Notes: generated from the sequence alone by a model not told the origin. A stretch of DNA of 6,266 bases from Flavobacteriales bacterium (GCA_947464885.1 CANHYZ010000130.1:1-6266); one strand, 5' to 3'; shown: positions 1-6,266, counted from the stretch's first letter. A program made the numbers and translations.

Positions 1-182
1 CAGGATTGGATAACAATGCCGTCATGAGCATCACCGACCTTCAAGGAAAACTCATGCACCAACAACTACTTTCTTCCGGTGCAGTCATTCAGGTCAATGT
101 TCAATCATGGAACAAGGGTATGTATGTGTTGACGCTTCGTAATCATGAACACACCTGGCATCAGCGATGGATTAAAGAATAA
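1..182 (+). CDS. C-terminal fragment of a T9SS-sorted secreted protein (5' end outside window)
   Basis: Reading frame 3 is open from the left edge (first full codon at base 3) to a TAA at 180-182, giving the last 59 residues of a protein. The fragment looks like the end of a type A T9SS C-terminal sorting domain: a short beta-strand with ITDLQGKLM, a turn with SSGAVIQVNV, the typical WNKGMYVLTL strand, and a basic end (QRWIKE) resembling the usual R-K-x-x-K finish. In the family this domain directs a Sec-exported protein through the T9SS outer-membrane channel, after which it is usually cleaved off. The catalytic or binding part of the protein lies outside the window, so its function cannot be stated. 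The next gene starts 7 bases downstream in the same direction, so the two are probably co-transcribed. Confidence 0.85.
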   Translation, partial: GLDNNAVMSITDLQGKLMHQQLLSSGAVIQVNVQSWNKGMYVLTLRNHEHTWHQRWIKE

Positions 183-185
183 GGA
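181..185 (+). promoter_or_regulatory. possible Shine-Dalgarno-like AAGGA before the SGNH gene
   Basis: AAGGA overlaps the upstream TAA stop and lies 4 bases before the ATG at 190. The spacing is shorter than the usual 5-9 bases, and Bacteroidota generally make little use of Shine-Dalgarno pairing, so this may be chance. It mildly supports a start at 190 rather than at the in-frame ATG at 145. Close coupling to the upstream stop could also allow reinitiation. Confidence 0.3.
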
Positions 186-189
186 CCAG

Positions 190-1467
190 ATGAACAAACT
201 TTTTATTGCAACGCTCCTTGCAGCCCTCATGCCTTTGACGCACGTTGCGCAAGATTTCAAACGCGCGCTTTTCCTTGGCAATTCATACACCAACTACAAC
301 AATCTTCCACAACTCACAGCGAACGTGGCGCTGAGTGCAGGCGATACCCTCGAAGTCGGCAGCAACATGCCCGGAGGATACACGTTCGAAGACCATCTGG
401 GGAACACCACATCGATGAATCTGATAACAGAAGGCACCTGGGATTTCGTGGTTCTTCAACAACAAAGTCAAATGCCTGCTTTTCCACTTGCGCAAGTGGA
501 AGTAGAAACCTTTCCTTTTGCGACGCAACTCAATGAAGCGATACTATCTGCTAATCCCTGCGCAGAAACTGTTTTCTACATGACGTGGGGCAGAGAAAAC
601 GGCGACCAGCAAAACTGCGCCAACTGGCCGCCCGTGTGTACCTATGAAGGCATGGATGACCTCCTGCGCGAACGCTATATGATGATGGCAGAAATGAATC
701 AAGGCATTGTTTCGCCGGTGGGCGCAGTGTGGCGTTACCTGCGCGAAAATCACCCCACAATAGAGTTATTTGCATCCGACGGAAGTCATCCTTCTCCGGA
801 AGGATCCTACGCAGCAGCGCTTGCATTCTATACGAGCATCTTTCGCAAGTCACCGCTGAACACGAATTACAATTACACGATTGCAGATTCCACCGAAGCC
901 ATTATGCGCAATGCTGTGCATGAAGTGGTCTACAATCAATTAAGCGAATGGTACATCGGCACCTGGGATCCTGAGGCTTCAGGAACTGTAGCATTGTCAA
1001 TCGAAAACCAATTTCTGCTTGTGAATACCTCAACGAATTCTACAGAGAACTACTATGCTGTTGATGGCGGTCCATTCACGGCGATGACGAATGACAGCGT
1101 GTTTTTCGACGCCGCAACTCCCGGTGAACATTGGGTAGAACTCGTTGCCACAGCTTGCGGTCGATCGGACACAACGCAAATCACTTTCGATTTCGTTTCA
1201 ACGACACCGTATCCGAATGAAATTTCATCGCTCCGAGTATTCCCCAATCCCGCGAGCGAATACATCGTATTGCAAGCGCCATTAACCCTCCTATCAAATC
1301 CATTGGTTGTTACCGACACGAAAGGAGGCGTTATTCCGTGCCACTATGTCTTCGATGGAAACCATGCACGCATCGATTGCTCGAACTGGGCTAGCGGCAT
1401 GTATTATTTGAATTTCAAAAACGAAACTCCACAGAAAGGAATTCCGATCGTTGTTCAGCGAGACTAA
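190..1467 (+). CDS. secreted SGNH/GDSL hydrolase-like protein with T9SS sorting domain
   Basis: A 425-residue protein. I start it at ATG 190, not the in-frame ATG 145, because 190 places a classic signal peptide at the very N-terminus (MNKLFIATLLAALMPL, cleavage near residue 20) and avoids overlap with the preceding gene. The mature N-terminus opens with LFLGNSYTNYNNLP (27-40), the SGNH block I with Ser32 as likely nucleophile. SNMPGGYTFEDH (58-69) is a plausible block II glycine region, VLQQQSQMP (88-96) and FYMTWGRENGD (129-139) are further conserved-looking blocks, and DGSHPSPEGSY (197-207) supplies the Asp197/His200 pair of block V. Such proteins are esterases or deacylases acting on carbohydrates or lipids; the substrate is not readable here. 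Residues about 260-340 are a linker or beta-rich segment. LRVFPNPASEYI (348-359) begins a type A T9SS sorting domain that runs to the C-terminus, with NWASGMYYLNF as its late strand. The stop overlaps the convergent ispE stop. Confidence 0.85.
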   Translation: MNKLFIATLLAALMPLTHVAQDFKRALFLGNSYTNYNNLPQLTANVALSAGDTLEVGSNMPGGYTFEDHLGNTTSMNLITEGTWDFVVLQQQSQMPAFPLAQVEVETFPFATQLNEAILSANPCAETVFYMTWGRENGDQQNCANWPPVCTYEGMDDLLRERYMMMAEMNQGIVSPVGAVWRYLRENHPTIELFASDGSHPSPEGSYAAALAFYTSIFRKSPLNTNYNYTIADSTEAIMRNAVHEVVYNQLSEWYIGTWDPEASGTVALSIENQFLLVNTSTNSTENYYAVDGGPFTAMTNDSVFFDAATPGEHWVELVATACGRSDTTQITFDFVSTTPYPNEISSLRVFPNPASEYIVLQAPLTLLSNPLVVTDTKGGVIPCHYVFDGNHARIDCSNWASGMYYLNFKNETPQKGIPIVVQRD

Positions 1468-2279
1468 ATAATACTTCCCCAGTGCACGAAGTAGGAAGGC
1501 TCAATTCCAACGAGCTCAACCGGCGCATCGAAAAAAGCGAACACCGCCGAACCGCTTCCACTCATACTGCAATAGCGCGCACCTTGTTCAAGCAACGTCC
1601 TTTTGATGGCTGCTATCGCCGGGTGAAGTGAAAAGACGACGTGTTCAAAATCGTTGGTGACGACTCCTTGCCATTGATTCATCGGCAAGCGGCCAATCGT
1701 TCGTAAATCAAACGATGCCGGCGCGGGACGAATACCACGATAAGCATCTGCGGTGCCTACATGAATGCCGGGGTGAATAATCACCACATGGGATTCAATC
1801 TTAGGTAGTTCGATGGGATCCAACAACTCACCTCGACCATGCACAAAAGATGGCTTGTTTTGTATGAAAAATGGGCAATCGCTTCCAAGTTGCGCTGCAT
1901 AGGACTGCAATTGTTCCGTGGTCAGGTGTAATGCAAACAGCGCATTGAGCAACTTCAGCATATGAGCTCCATCACTGGAGCCTCCACCCAATCCTGCGCC
2001 AATCGGCACATTCTTGAGCATGGTCGCTTCAATACCGCCGAGCTCAAAATCGCGACTCAATAAGCGATAGGCTTTCACACACAAATTACTTTCGATATCG
2101 CCGTCGATTGTGCGGCCTTGCGTTGTAAAGCGTATGTCGTTTCCATCGGTGCGAATGGCCTCAACAACATCACTCAAACTCACCGGCAGAAAAATGCTCT
2201 CCAAATTATGATAGCCATCGGTCCTACGTTCGGTGACGTAAAGCCCAAGGTTGATTTTCGCGTTGGCAAAAGCAATCAT
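1464..2279 (-). CDS. ispE: 4-diphosphocytidyl-2-C-methyl-D-erythritol kinase (IspE)
   Basis: A 271-residue GHMP-family kinase, normal length for IspE. It phosphorylates the 2-hydroxyl of CDP-methylerythritol using ATP, the fourth dedicated step of the cytosolic MEP pathway to IPP and DMAPP. Visible signatures: N-terminal AKINLGLYVTERRTDGYHNL (7-26) with the conserved Lys8 and the substrate-side DGYH; the ATP-binding loop PIGAGLGGGSSDG (92-104); LGSDCPFF (131-138), whose Asp134 matches the catalytic aspartate position; and the C-terminal GHMP motif SMSGSGSAVFAFF (238-250). The ATG at 2279 lies 3 bases after the era stop (TAA-GCC-ATG), so it is probably translated by coupling from an era-ispE transcript; I see no separate promoter. 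Its TAG at 1464-1466 overlaps the TAA of the convergent hydrolase gene. All key residues appear intact. Confidence 0.96.
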   Translation of the reverse strand: MIAFANAKINLGLYVTERRTDGYHNLESIFLPVSLSDVVEAIRTDGNDIRFTTQGRTIDGDIESNLCVKAYRLLSRDFELGGIEATMLKNVPIGAGLGGGSSDGAHMLKLLNALFALHLTTEQLQSYAAQLGSDCPFFIQNKPSFVHGRGELLDPIELPKIESHVVIIHPGIHVGTADAYRGIRPAPASFDLRTIGRLPMNQWQGVVTNDFEHVVFSLHPAIAAIKRTLLEQGARYCSMSGSGSAVFAFFDAPVELVGIEPSYFVHWGSII

Positions 2280-2282
2280 GGC

Positions 2283-3173
2283 TTACTCCCAGTATCCGAA
2301 GTTTTTCAACTTACGTTCATCGTGACGCCAGTTCTCATCCACCTTCACGTGGGTTTTGAGAAACACCTTCTTGCCGATGAACGATTCCATGTCTTTGCGC
2401 GCCTGTGTTCCCACCCGCTTCAAACCGCTGCCCTGGTGACCGATGACAATGCGCTTTTGCGATTCGCGCTCGACCATAATCAACGCTGAAATGCGAACGA
2501 TATCGGGCTCTTCCAAATATTCTTCAATGTGCACTTCACTGGCATAAGGAACTTCTTTGTCGTAGTTCATGAAGATTTTCTCACGAATGATTTCACTCAC
2601 GAAAAAACGCATGGTGCGATCACTCACATCATCTTTGGGGAAATAAGGCGGCGACTCCGGAATCATGCGGATGATCTGATCCAACAATTCGCGGGTGTGA
2701 ATTTTTTCCAATGCAGAAACCGGAAACACTTTGGCCGAAGGCAATTGTTCTGTCCAAAAATCAAAGAGCACATTCACACCTTCATTACCCACCAGATCAT
2801 ACTTATTGAGAATGACAAACACGGGTATTTTGGTCTTGCGAATCTTTTCCAGCGTTGGTCCATGTAATTCCTTTTTATCGGAACTATCGACTACCAACAA
2901 GATAAGGTCAGCATCGGTGAGCGCCGAACCAACGGCCTTCATCATGCCTTCTTGCAACTTGTACTTCGGATCGAGTACTCCCGGCGTATCACTGTATACG
3001 ATTTGATAATCGTCACCATTGAGGATGCCCATGATTCGATGACGCGTTGTTTGCGCCTTAGGGGTAACAATACTCAACTTCTCGCCCAGCAGCGCGTTCA
3101 TGAGTGTTGATTTACCTGCATTGGGATTGCCGATGATGTTGACGAATCCCGCCTTGTGCTTGTTTTCTACCAA
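2283..3173 (-). CDS. era: GTPase Era, ribosome small-subunit assembly factor (TTG start)
   Basis: With a TTG start at 3173 the protein has 296 residues, the usual Era length. Era binds the 3' end of 16S rRNA and helps 30S maturation. G-motifs are all present: G1 GNPNAGKS (15-22), G2 region around KAQTTRHR (39-46), G3 DTPG (62-65), G4 NKYD (123-126), G5 SAL (153-155). A C-terminal KH domain follows with GHQGSGLKRVG (245-255) as the GxxG-type RNA-binding loop, ending in KNFGYWE. The frame remains open upstream to an ATG at 3299, but that start would translate antisense through the tRNA gene and would lie upstream of the promoter at 3199-3226, so I reject it. TTG is preceded by five A residues, which fits flavobacterial A-rich initiation sites, and leaves only a few residues before the conserved KAGFVNIIG. 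G1 has Ala where NVGKS is more usual. It is the first gene of a two-gene operon with ispE. Confidence 0.95.
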   Translation of the reverse strand: MVENKHKAGFVNIIGNPNAGKSTLMNALLGEKLSIVTPKAQTTRHRIMGILNGDDYQIVYSDTPGVLDPKYKLQEGMMKAVGSALTDADLILLVVDSSDKKELHGPTLEKIRKTKIPVFVILNKYDLVGNEGVNVLFDFWTEQLPSAKVFPVSALEKIHTRELLDQIIRMIPESPPYFPKDDVSDRTMRFFVSEIIREKIFMNYDKEVPYASEVHIEEYLEEPDIVRISALIMVERESQKRIVIGHQGSGLKRVGTQARKDMESFIGKKVFLKTHVKVDENWRHDERKLKNFGYWE

Positions 3174-3186
3174 TTTTTGAAAAGAA

Positions 3187-3217
3187 TTGTTGCTGGCACA
3201 AAAGTAGGCTATATTTG
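3187..3217 (+). promoter_or_regulatory. Bacteroidota-type promoter for the initiator tRNA
   Basis: TATATTTG at 3210-3217 matches the Bacteroidota -7 consensus TAnnTTTG exactly. Two TTG triplets lie upstream at 3187-3189 (20-base spacer) and 3190-3192 (17-base spacer), either of which suits the -33 element. Transcription would begin near 3222-3225, giving a leader of about 30 bases before the tRNA 5' end at 3257, to be removed by RNase P. The element is interleaved with the leftward era promoter. Confidence 0.72.
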
Positions 3218-3226
3218 CACCCCCAA
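3199..3226 (-). promoter_or_regulatory. Bacteroidota-type promoter for era-ispE
   Basis: Read leftward, TACTTTTG (bases 3206 to 3199) matches TAnnTTTG exactly, and TTG at 3226-3224 lies upstream with a 17-base spacer. The predicted start is near 3193, about 20 bases before the TTG start codon of era at 3173, giving a very short leader. This placement is also an argument against the longer era reading frame that begins at 3299. Confidence 0.72.
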
Positions 3227-3256
3227 TTCGGATGCGATGCGGGTTAACTTTTACAT

Positions 3257-3329
<73 letters not shown>

Positions 3330-3334
3330 CAAAG

Positions 3335-3366
3335 AAAAAACGCCGGTTTACGCCGGCGTTTTTTTT
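3335..3366 (+). terminator. strong intrinsic terminator after tRNA-fMet
   Basis: A GC-rich stem CGCCGG (3341-3346) pairs with CCGGCG (3353-3358) around a six-base loop TTTACG. The stem is extended by six A (3335-3340) pairing with the T run, and eight T residues follow (3359-3366). It lies 5 bases after the tRNA 3' end, so it should end the tRNA transcript and separate it from the downstream large gene. The A tract would also give a T run for transcription coming from the right, but no leftward gene is seen there. Confidence 0.9.
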
Positions 3367-3616
3367 ATGCCCGCAAATCCGCCCCATGCCTTTCATGAAA
3401 AAAAATTTGGTTCGTATTCCTTTTTTTCATTCTTTAGACATCGAATCTGCAACCGAGTCGTCCACTTACCACGGACCGAAAATTTTCAAATCAACGTCTT
3501 CTTGAACGACCGCGCCACTGAGGGCGTGACTCGTCATTCTTCATTCACCGCTGCCTGAAGTCTGATTACGCCCTGCACATGTGCTGCAGCGGTAACCTTA
3601 ACTAATACTGACTACC
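3367..3616. other. 250-base intergenic leader without a convincing gene
   Basis: Between the tRNA terminator and the large secreted-protein gene I see no credible coding sequence and no exact TAnnTTTG element on the plus strand, so the promoter of the next gene is unidentified. The stretch holds T-rich tracts (3421-3427 and nearby) and, closer to the gene, a nested inverted repeat described separately. A 36-codon reading frame starting MKKNLVRIPF at 3395 has no recognisable domain and is probably chance. Confidence 0.5.
3547..3593. repeat. nested inverted repeat upstream of the propeller-protein gene
   Basis: ACCGCTGC (3547-3554) and its exact complement GCAGCGGT (3586-3593) form an 8-bp stem. 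The loop between them contains a perfect 10-base palindrome GCACATGTGC (3575-3584). The structure ends 23 bases before the ATG at 3617. It could be an operator, a leader RNA hairpin or chance; there is no T run, so it is not an intrinsic terminator. Confidence 0.4.
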
Positions 3617-6266
3617 ATGCCGGAAGATGTACTTACATCCTCCGCTTGTCCTTGGTTGAAATCTTGTTTAGCTTCAACGCTATCGAGATTTCAGCCACGG
3701 GGCGGGCGCGGATATTTCCCCATCATTCTTGTGTCCTTGACCCTGCTGCATGCGACAAGCTTGTTAGCGCAATACTCCGCATTCAACAGTGTGGCAGTAA
3801 ACTCCTTTCAAAGCAATCTCACCTGGGCCACAGGAATCAGCACCTATGACATCAACCACGATGGATGGGATGACATCACTGCTGCTTCCAGTCAACATGG
3901 TGTTGCCATTTACCTCAACACACATGGCGATTTTGAATACATCAACGCACTGGAAAACATCGAAGGCAATCTCAAAACCGTCTATTGGGCCGACTACGAC
4001 AACGATACCGATCCAGACCTGCTCATCATTCGCTATACCGCTAACCCCATACTCCTGCGCAACGAGGGCAACTGGCTATTCACTGATGTCACCTCAGCCC
4101 TACCCATTGCCGTCTATAGTCCACTCATGCAATCAGCCTGTTGGGCAGATTACGACAACGACGGCTGGCTGGATCTCTACATCAACAACTACTATCTGCA
4201 AAACGACATCACCAACTGGCTCTTTCACAACAACGGCGATGGCACATTCACCGAGGTCGCAGCAATCGCCGGAGTTGGCAATGGCAGCAAACCCACCTAT
4301 CAAAGCAACTGGATTGACTATGATCGCGATGGCGATCAAGACCTTTATGTGAGCAATGATCGGGATGCGGGAACTCAACTCTACATCAATCAAGGCAACG
4401 GTTATTTTCTACCCGACACATCAGCAGTATTAAATCTATATATGGACGCAATGGGCGTGCAATGGCATGACCACGACTACGACGGCGACTTTGACGTCTA
4501 CATCAGCAACGAAATAGAAGCTTCCGTGCTTATTGAAAATCAGCAAGGCCTCTTTATCAATACGACCGATTCGTTCAATGTCGGATGTCCCAATCACATT
4601 AGTTGGGGAGTGCAATGGACTGACCCCGACAATGACGGAAACGATGACCTCTGCGTCATACACAAAGACTTCAATAACATCACCTGCCATTTCCAACGCA
4701 ACCCGGACCTTACCTACACCCTCAACAGCTCGTCTATTCTTTCACAAGAACCCTATGCGAGCTATTGCTTGGTAACAGGCGACTTCAACAACGACGGCCG
4801 GGAAGACCTTGTGCAAAGCACCGTTTCGCCGCAGCGGATTCTTGTTTGGCTCGCAAATCCATCATCCAACAATTCCATAACGATCGGACTGGAAGGTTCT
4901 GTATCCAACCACGATGGCATTGGAGCCATTATCGAAGTTCATGCAGCAAACAAGCAACTCATCAAACAAGTGACTTGTGGTGAAAGCTACTACGGACAGT
5001 CATCGCAGCATGAGTTATTCGGACTTGGCACAGCAAATCTCATCGATTCCGTCGTGGTGAATTGGCCATCGGGATGGACCGATGTTATGTATGCTGTCGA
5101 TGTAAATCAAACGCTGATCATAACCGAAGGTTCAACCTTTAGCGACACACCCGATACCGTCTATATCGAACGCTGCTTCAATGAACCTGTGTTACTCGAA
5201 ACCGGCGCTCAAAACGGCGTCGTTTGGGATGATGGAGATACCCTGATAACGCGCTCGGTCAGCGCGGCGGGCAACTATAGCTGCACCATTCCCGGTCCGT
5301 TAAATCACCTGCACCACATCGTCTTCCATGTCAACGACTTTGCACCTGCGATTGCATATACCGTCACACCGGTGAATTGCGCCGGCGCATCAACAGGAGA
5401 AATTTCTATTGAACCTCAGTTAGACATGCAAAGCATCCTCTGGCAAACAGGAAGCACAGCCACAACACTAGCAAACATCTCATCGGGTAACTACGCTGCA
5501 GACATTCTATTCATCAACGGTTGCAGCACAAGCGTGGTAATTAACTTGGAAAACCCGGAACCAATTCAACCCTGGATTTGGTCCGATACGGTATGTGCCA
5601 ACAGCACCACAGCTATCAATTACTCATCCATCGGCGGATTTGGCGCACATACCTGGAATTGGTACAGTGCAAATCCCAATGCGCTCTCAGCGGGCCTGTA
5701 CAATTACTCGATTACTGATGAGGCCGGATGCATCTTCGATGGCGTTGTTACCATTGAACAATTCCAACAGCCCTACCTCTACTGGACCACACCCTATGTT
5801 TGCGCAGATCAACTTACTTCGTGTGCCATAACCTCCCCCGAACCGGTATTCATTGATTGGCCGCAGCAGCAAGAACCTTATGCTATGTCGGCGGGTGAAT
5901 ATGCTTTCAGTTATTCATCCGGTGATGGATGTTGGTTCGACACAGTAATCACGGTCTATGAATATCCTGAAATCGAACTGACCATCGTGGCCACCGATTC
6001 TAGTTGTGCTGATGGACATCCCGTATTCTATGCCGCGACTACAGGAGGTACACCGCCCTTTTTCTACACCTGGAATACGGGGGATACAGACGCCTTCTCT
6101 CAAAATCCCGGTCAGCCCGTAATCAGCTGCATCCTCACCGATACAAACGGATGTTCGGCTCAAGAAGAACTCTGGGTTAGCAGCACATTCAACGCTCAGG
6201 CTAATCCCATGAGCATTTACCCGAATCCTGCGCGTGATTGCATATTCATCTCAGCCCGGGCCAACC
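3617..6266 (+). CDS. large secreted FG-GAP/VCBS propeller protein with ASPIC/UnbV domain and T9SS tail (3' end outside window)
   Basis: The frame is open from ATG 3617 through the right edge, 883 codons plus one base. The ATG is the first after an in-frame stop (3599-3601) and has A at -3, -6, -12 and -13, as favoured in flavobacteria. A signal peptide follows with an unusually long basic N-region; the hydrophobic core is FPIILVSLTLLHATSLLA (34-51). Residues 78-397 carry seven Asp-rich calcium loops (D78, D128, D180, D236, D287, D338, D389), likely one beta-propeller. Residues about 414-504 match ASPIC/UnbV: LEGSVSNHDGIGA, the SYYGQSSQHELFGLG stretch, VVVNWPSG, and VNQTLIITE. Residues 520-556 resemble a bacterial Ig-like unit (C..VWDDGDT..AGNYSC), and 588-846 hold four Cys-bracketed SprB-like units. 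MSIYPNPARDCIFIS (865-879) begins a T9SS sorting domain whose remainder, perhaps 60-70 residues, lies beyond the window. Probably a cell-surface or extracellular adhesin or binding protein; no catalytic site is seen and the ligand is unknown. Confidence 0.9.
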   Translation, partial: MPEDVLTSSACPWLKSCLASTLSRFQPRGGRGYFPIILVSLTLLHATSLLAQYSAFNSVAVNSFQSNLTWATGISTYDINHDGWDDITAASSQHGVAIYLNTHGDFEYINALENIEGNLKTVYWADYDNDTDPDLLIIRYTANPILLRNEGNWLFTDVTSALPIAVYSPLMQSACWADYDNDGWLDLYINNYYLQNDITNWLFHNNGDGTFTEVAAIAGVGNGSKPTYQSNWIDYDRDGDQDLYVSNDRDAGTQLYINQGNGYFLPDTSAVLNLYMDAMGVQWHDHDYDGDFDVYISNEIEASVLIENQQGLFINTTDSFNVGCPNHISWGVQWTDPDNDGNDDLCVIHKDFNNITCHFQRNPDLTYTLNSSSILSQEPYASYCLVTGDFNNDGREDLVQSTVSPQRILVWLANPSSNNSITIGLEGSVSNHDGIGAIIEVHAANKQLIKQVTCGESYYGQSSQHELFGLGTANLIDSVVVNWPSGWTDVMYAVDVNQTLIITEGSTFSDTPDTVYIERCFNEPVLLETGAQNGVVWDDGDTLITRSVSAAGNYSCTIPGPLNHLHHIVFHVNDFAPAIAYTVTPVNCAGASTGEISIEPQLDMQSILWQTGSTATTLANISSGNYAADILFINGCSTSVVINLENPEPIQPWIWSDTVCANSTTAINYSSIGGFGAHTWNWYSANPNALSAGLYNYSITDEAGCIFDGVVTIEQFQQPYLYWTTPYVCADQLTSCAITSPEPVFIDWPQQQEPYAMSAGEYAFSYSSGDGCWFDTVITVYEYPEIELTIVATDSSCADGHPVFYAATTGGTPPFFYTWNTGDTDAFSQNPGQPVISCILTDTNGCSAQEELWVSSTFNAQANPMSIYPNPARDCIFISARAN
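3848..4807 (+). repeat. seven FG-GAP/VCBS calcium-loop repeats (protein-level)
   Basis: Seven copies of a D-x-(D/N)-x-D-G-x-x-D type loop, mostly preceded by a W-x-D-Y/H-D context, start at residues 78, 128, 180, 236, 287, 338 and 389 of the large protein. The spacing is 50, 52, 56, 51, 51 and 51 residues. Seven evenly spaced copies match the blade count of integrin-alpha-like propellers. Copy 2 reads DNDTDPD and lacks the loop glycine, and copies 1 and 7 have N at the third position. At DNA level the copies are diverged, so this is an old domain repeat and not a recent tandem duplication. Confidence 0.85.
5378..6154 (+). repeat. four Cys-bracketed SprB-like repeats (protein-level)
   Basis: Units run from Cys588 to Cys636, Cys660 to Cys705, Cys729 to Cys772 and Cys797 to Cys846. 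Each opens with a Cys followed by a short strand and closes with a D-x-x-G-C or N-G-C end. The last is the clearest, with TTGGTPPFFYTWNTGDT in the middle and LTDTNGC at the end, close to the SprB repeat pattern (G-G-x-x-P-Y-x-Y-x-W-x-x-G, then T-D-x-x-G-C). Units 2 and 3 share an A-G-x-Y/E-Y strand before the closing Cys. Such repeats occur in Bacteroidota gliding adhesins and other large T9SS cargo; each Cys pair could form a disulphide outside the cell. Confidence 0.7.

Noticed and set aside
145..189. In-frame ATG at 145 as start of the SGNH protein
   Set aside because: It overlaps the end of the upstream gene and places 15 polar residues before an otherwise normal signal peptide; ATG 190 fits better.
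2118..3006. Plus-strand frames opposite ispE and era
   Set aside because: Both minus-strand genes are strongly supported by conserved motifs across their full length; the antisense frames show none.
3511..3528. Small hairpin CGCC-ACTGAG-GGCG in the leader
   Set aside because: Only four Watson-Crick pairs plus weak extension and no T run; not distinguishable from chance.
3846..4352. 168-residue frame very rich in Thr, Ser and Ile
   Set aside because: It is an out-of-frame shadow of the repeat-rich propeller gene; its composition comes from the recurrent GAC/AAC codons read in another frame.
4133..4696. Minus-strand frames rich in Val and Ile opposite the propeller repeats
   Set aside because: They arise from antisense reading of Asp/Asn-rich repeat codons (GAC gives GTC), not from real genes.

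Overview
The window looks like a chromosomal segment of a Bacteroidota bacterium, most likely Flavobacteriales-like. Three secreted-protein genes carry Bacteroidota-style C-terminal type IX secretion (T9SS) sorting sequence: one C-terminal fragment, one complete gene, and one that runs off the right edge. The two promoters I can see match the Bacteroidota -33 TTG / -7 TAnnTTTG pattern. The tRNA does not encode its CCA end. Genus cannot be read from the sequence.

Layout, left to right: (i) 1-182 (+), the tail of a T9SS-sorted protein; (ii) 190-1467 (+), a secreted SGNH/GDSL-type hydrolase-like protein with its own T9SS tail, 7 bases after the previous stop; (iii) a tight leftward operon, era (2283-3173) then ispE (1464-2279), with 3 bases between them; the ispE stop codon overlaps the stop of the hydrolase gene coming from the other side; (iv) 3187-3226, two interleaved divergent promoters, one for era (leftward) and one for the tRNA (rightward); (v) 3257-3329 (+), an initiator tRNA-fMet, followed by a strong intrinsic terminator at 3335-3366; (vi) about 250 bases of non-coding leader with a nested inverted repeat; (vii) 3617-6266 (+), a large secreted protein open at the right edge: signal peptide, seven calcium-loop FG-GAP/VCBS repeats (probably one seven-bladed propeller), an ASPIC/UnbV domain, Cys-bracketed SprB-like repeats, and the start of a T9SS sorting domain. 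The large gene has no stop inside the window, and its reading frame runs uninterrupted from 3617 to the end.

Functionally there are two themes. Era (30S subunit and 16S rRNA maturation) and the initiator tRNA both serve translation initiation and share one compact divergent control region. IspE is the kinase of the MEP isoprenoid pathway. The flanking genes make exported surface or extracellular proteins. I see no defence system, mobile element, CRISPR array or clearly novel system. The most unusual items are the interleaved era/tRNA-fMet promoters, the overlapping convergent stops, and the architecture of the large propeller protein.
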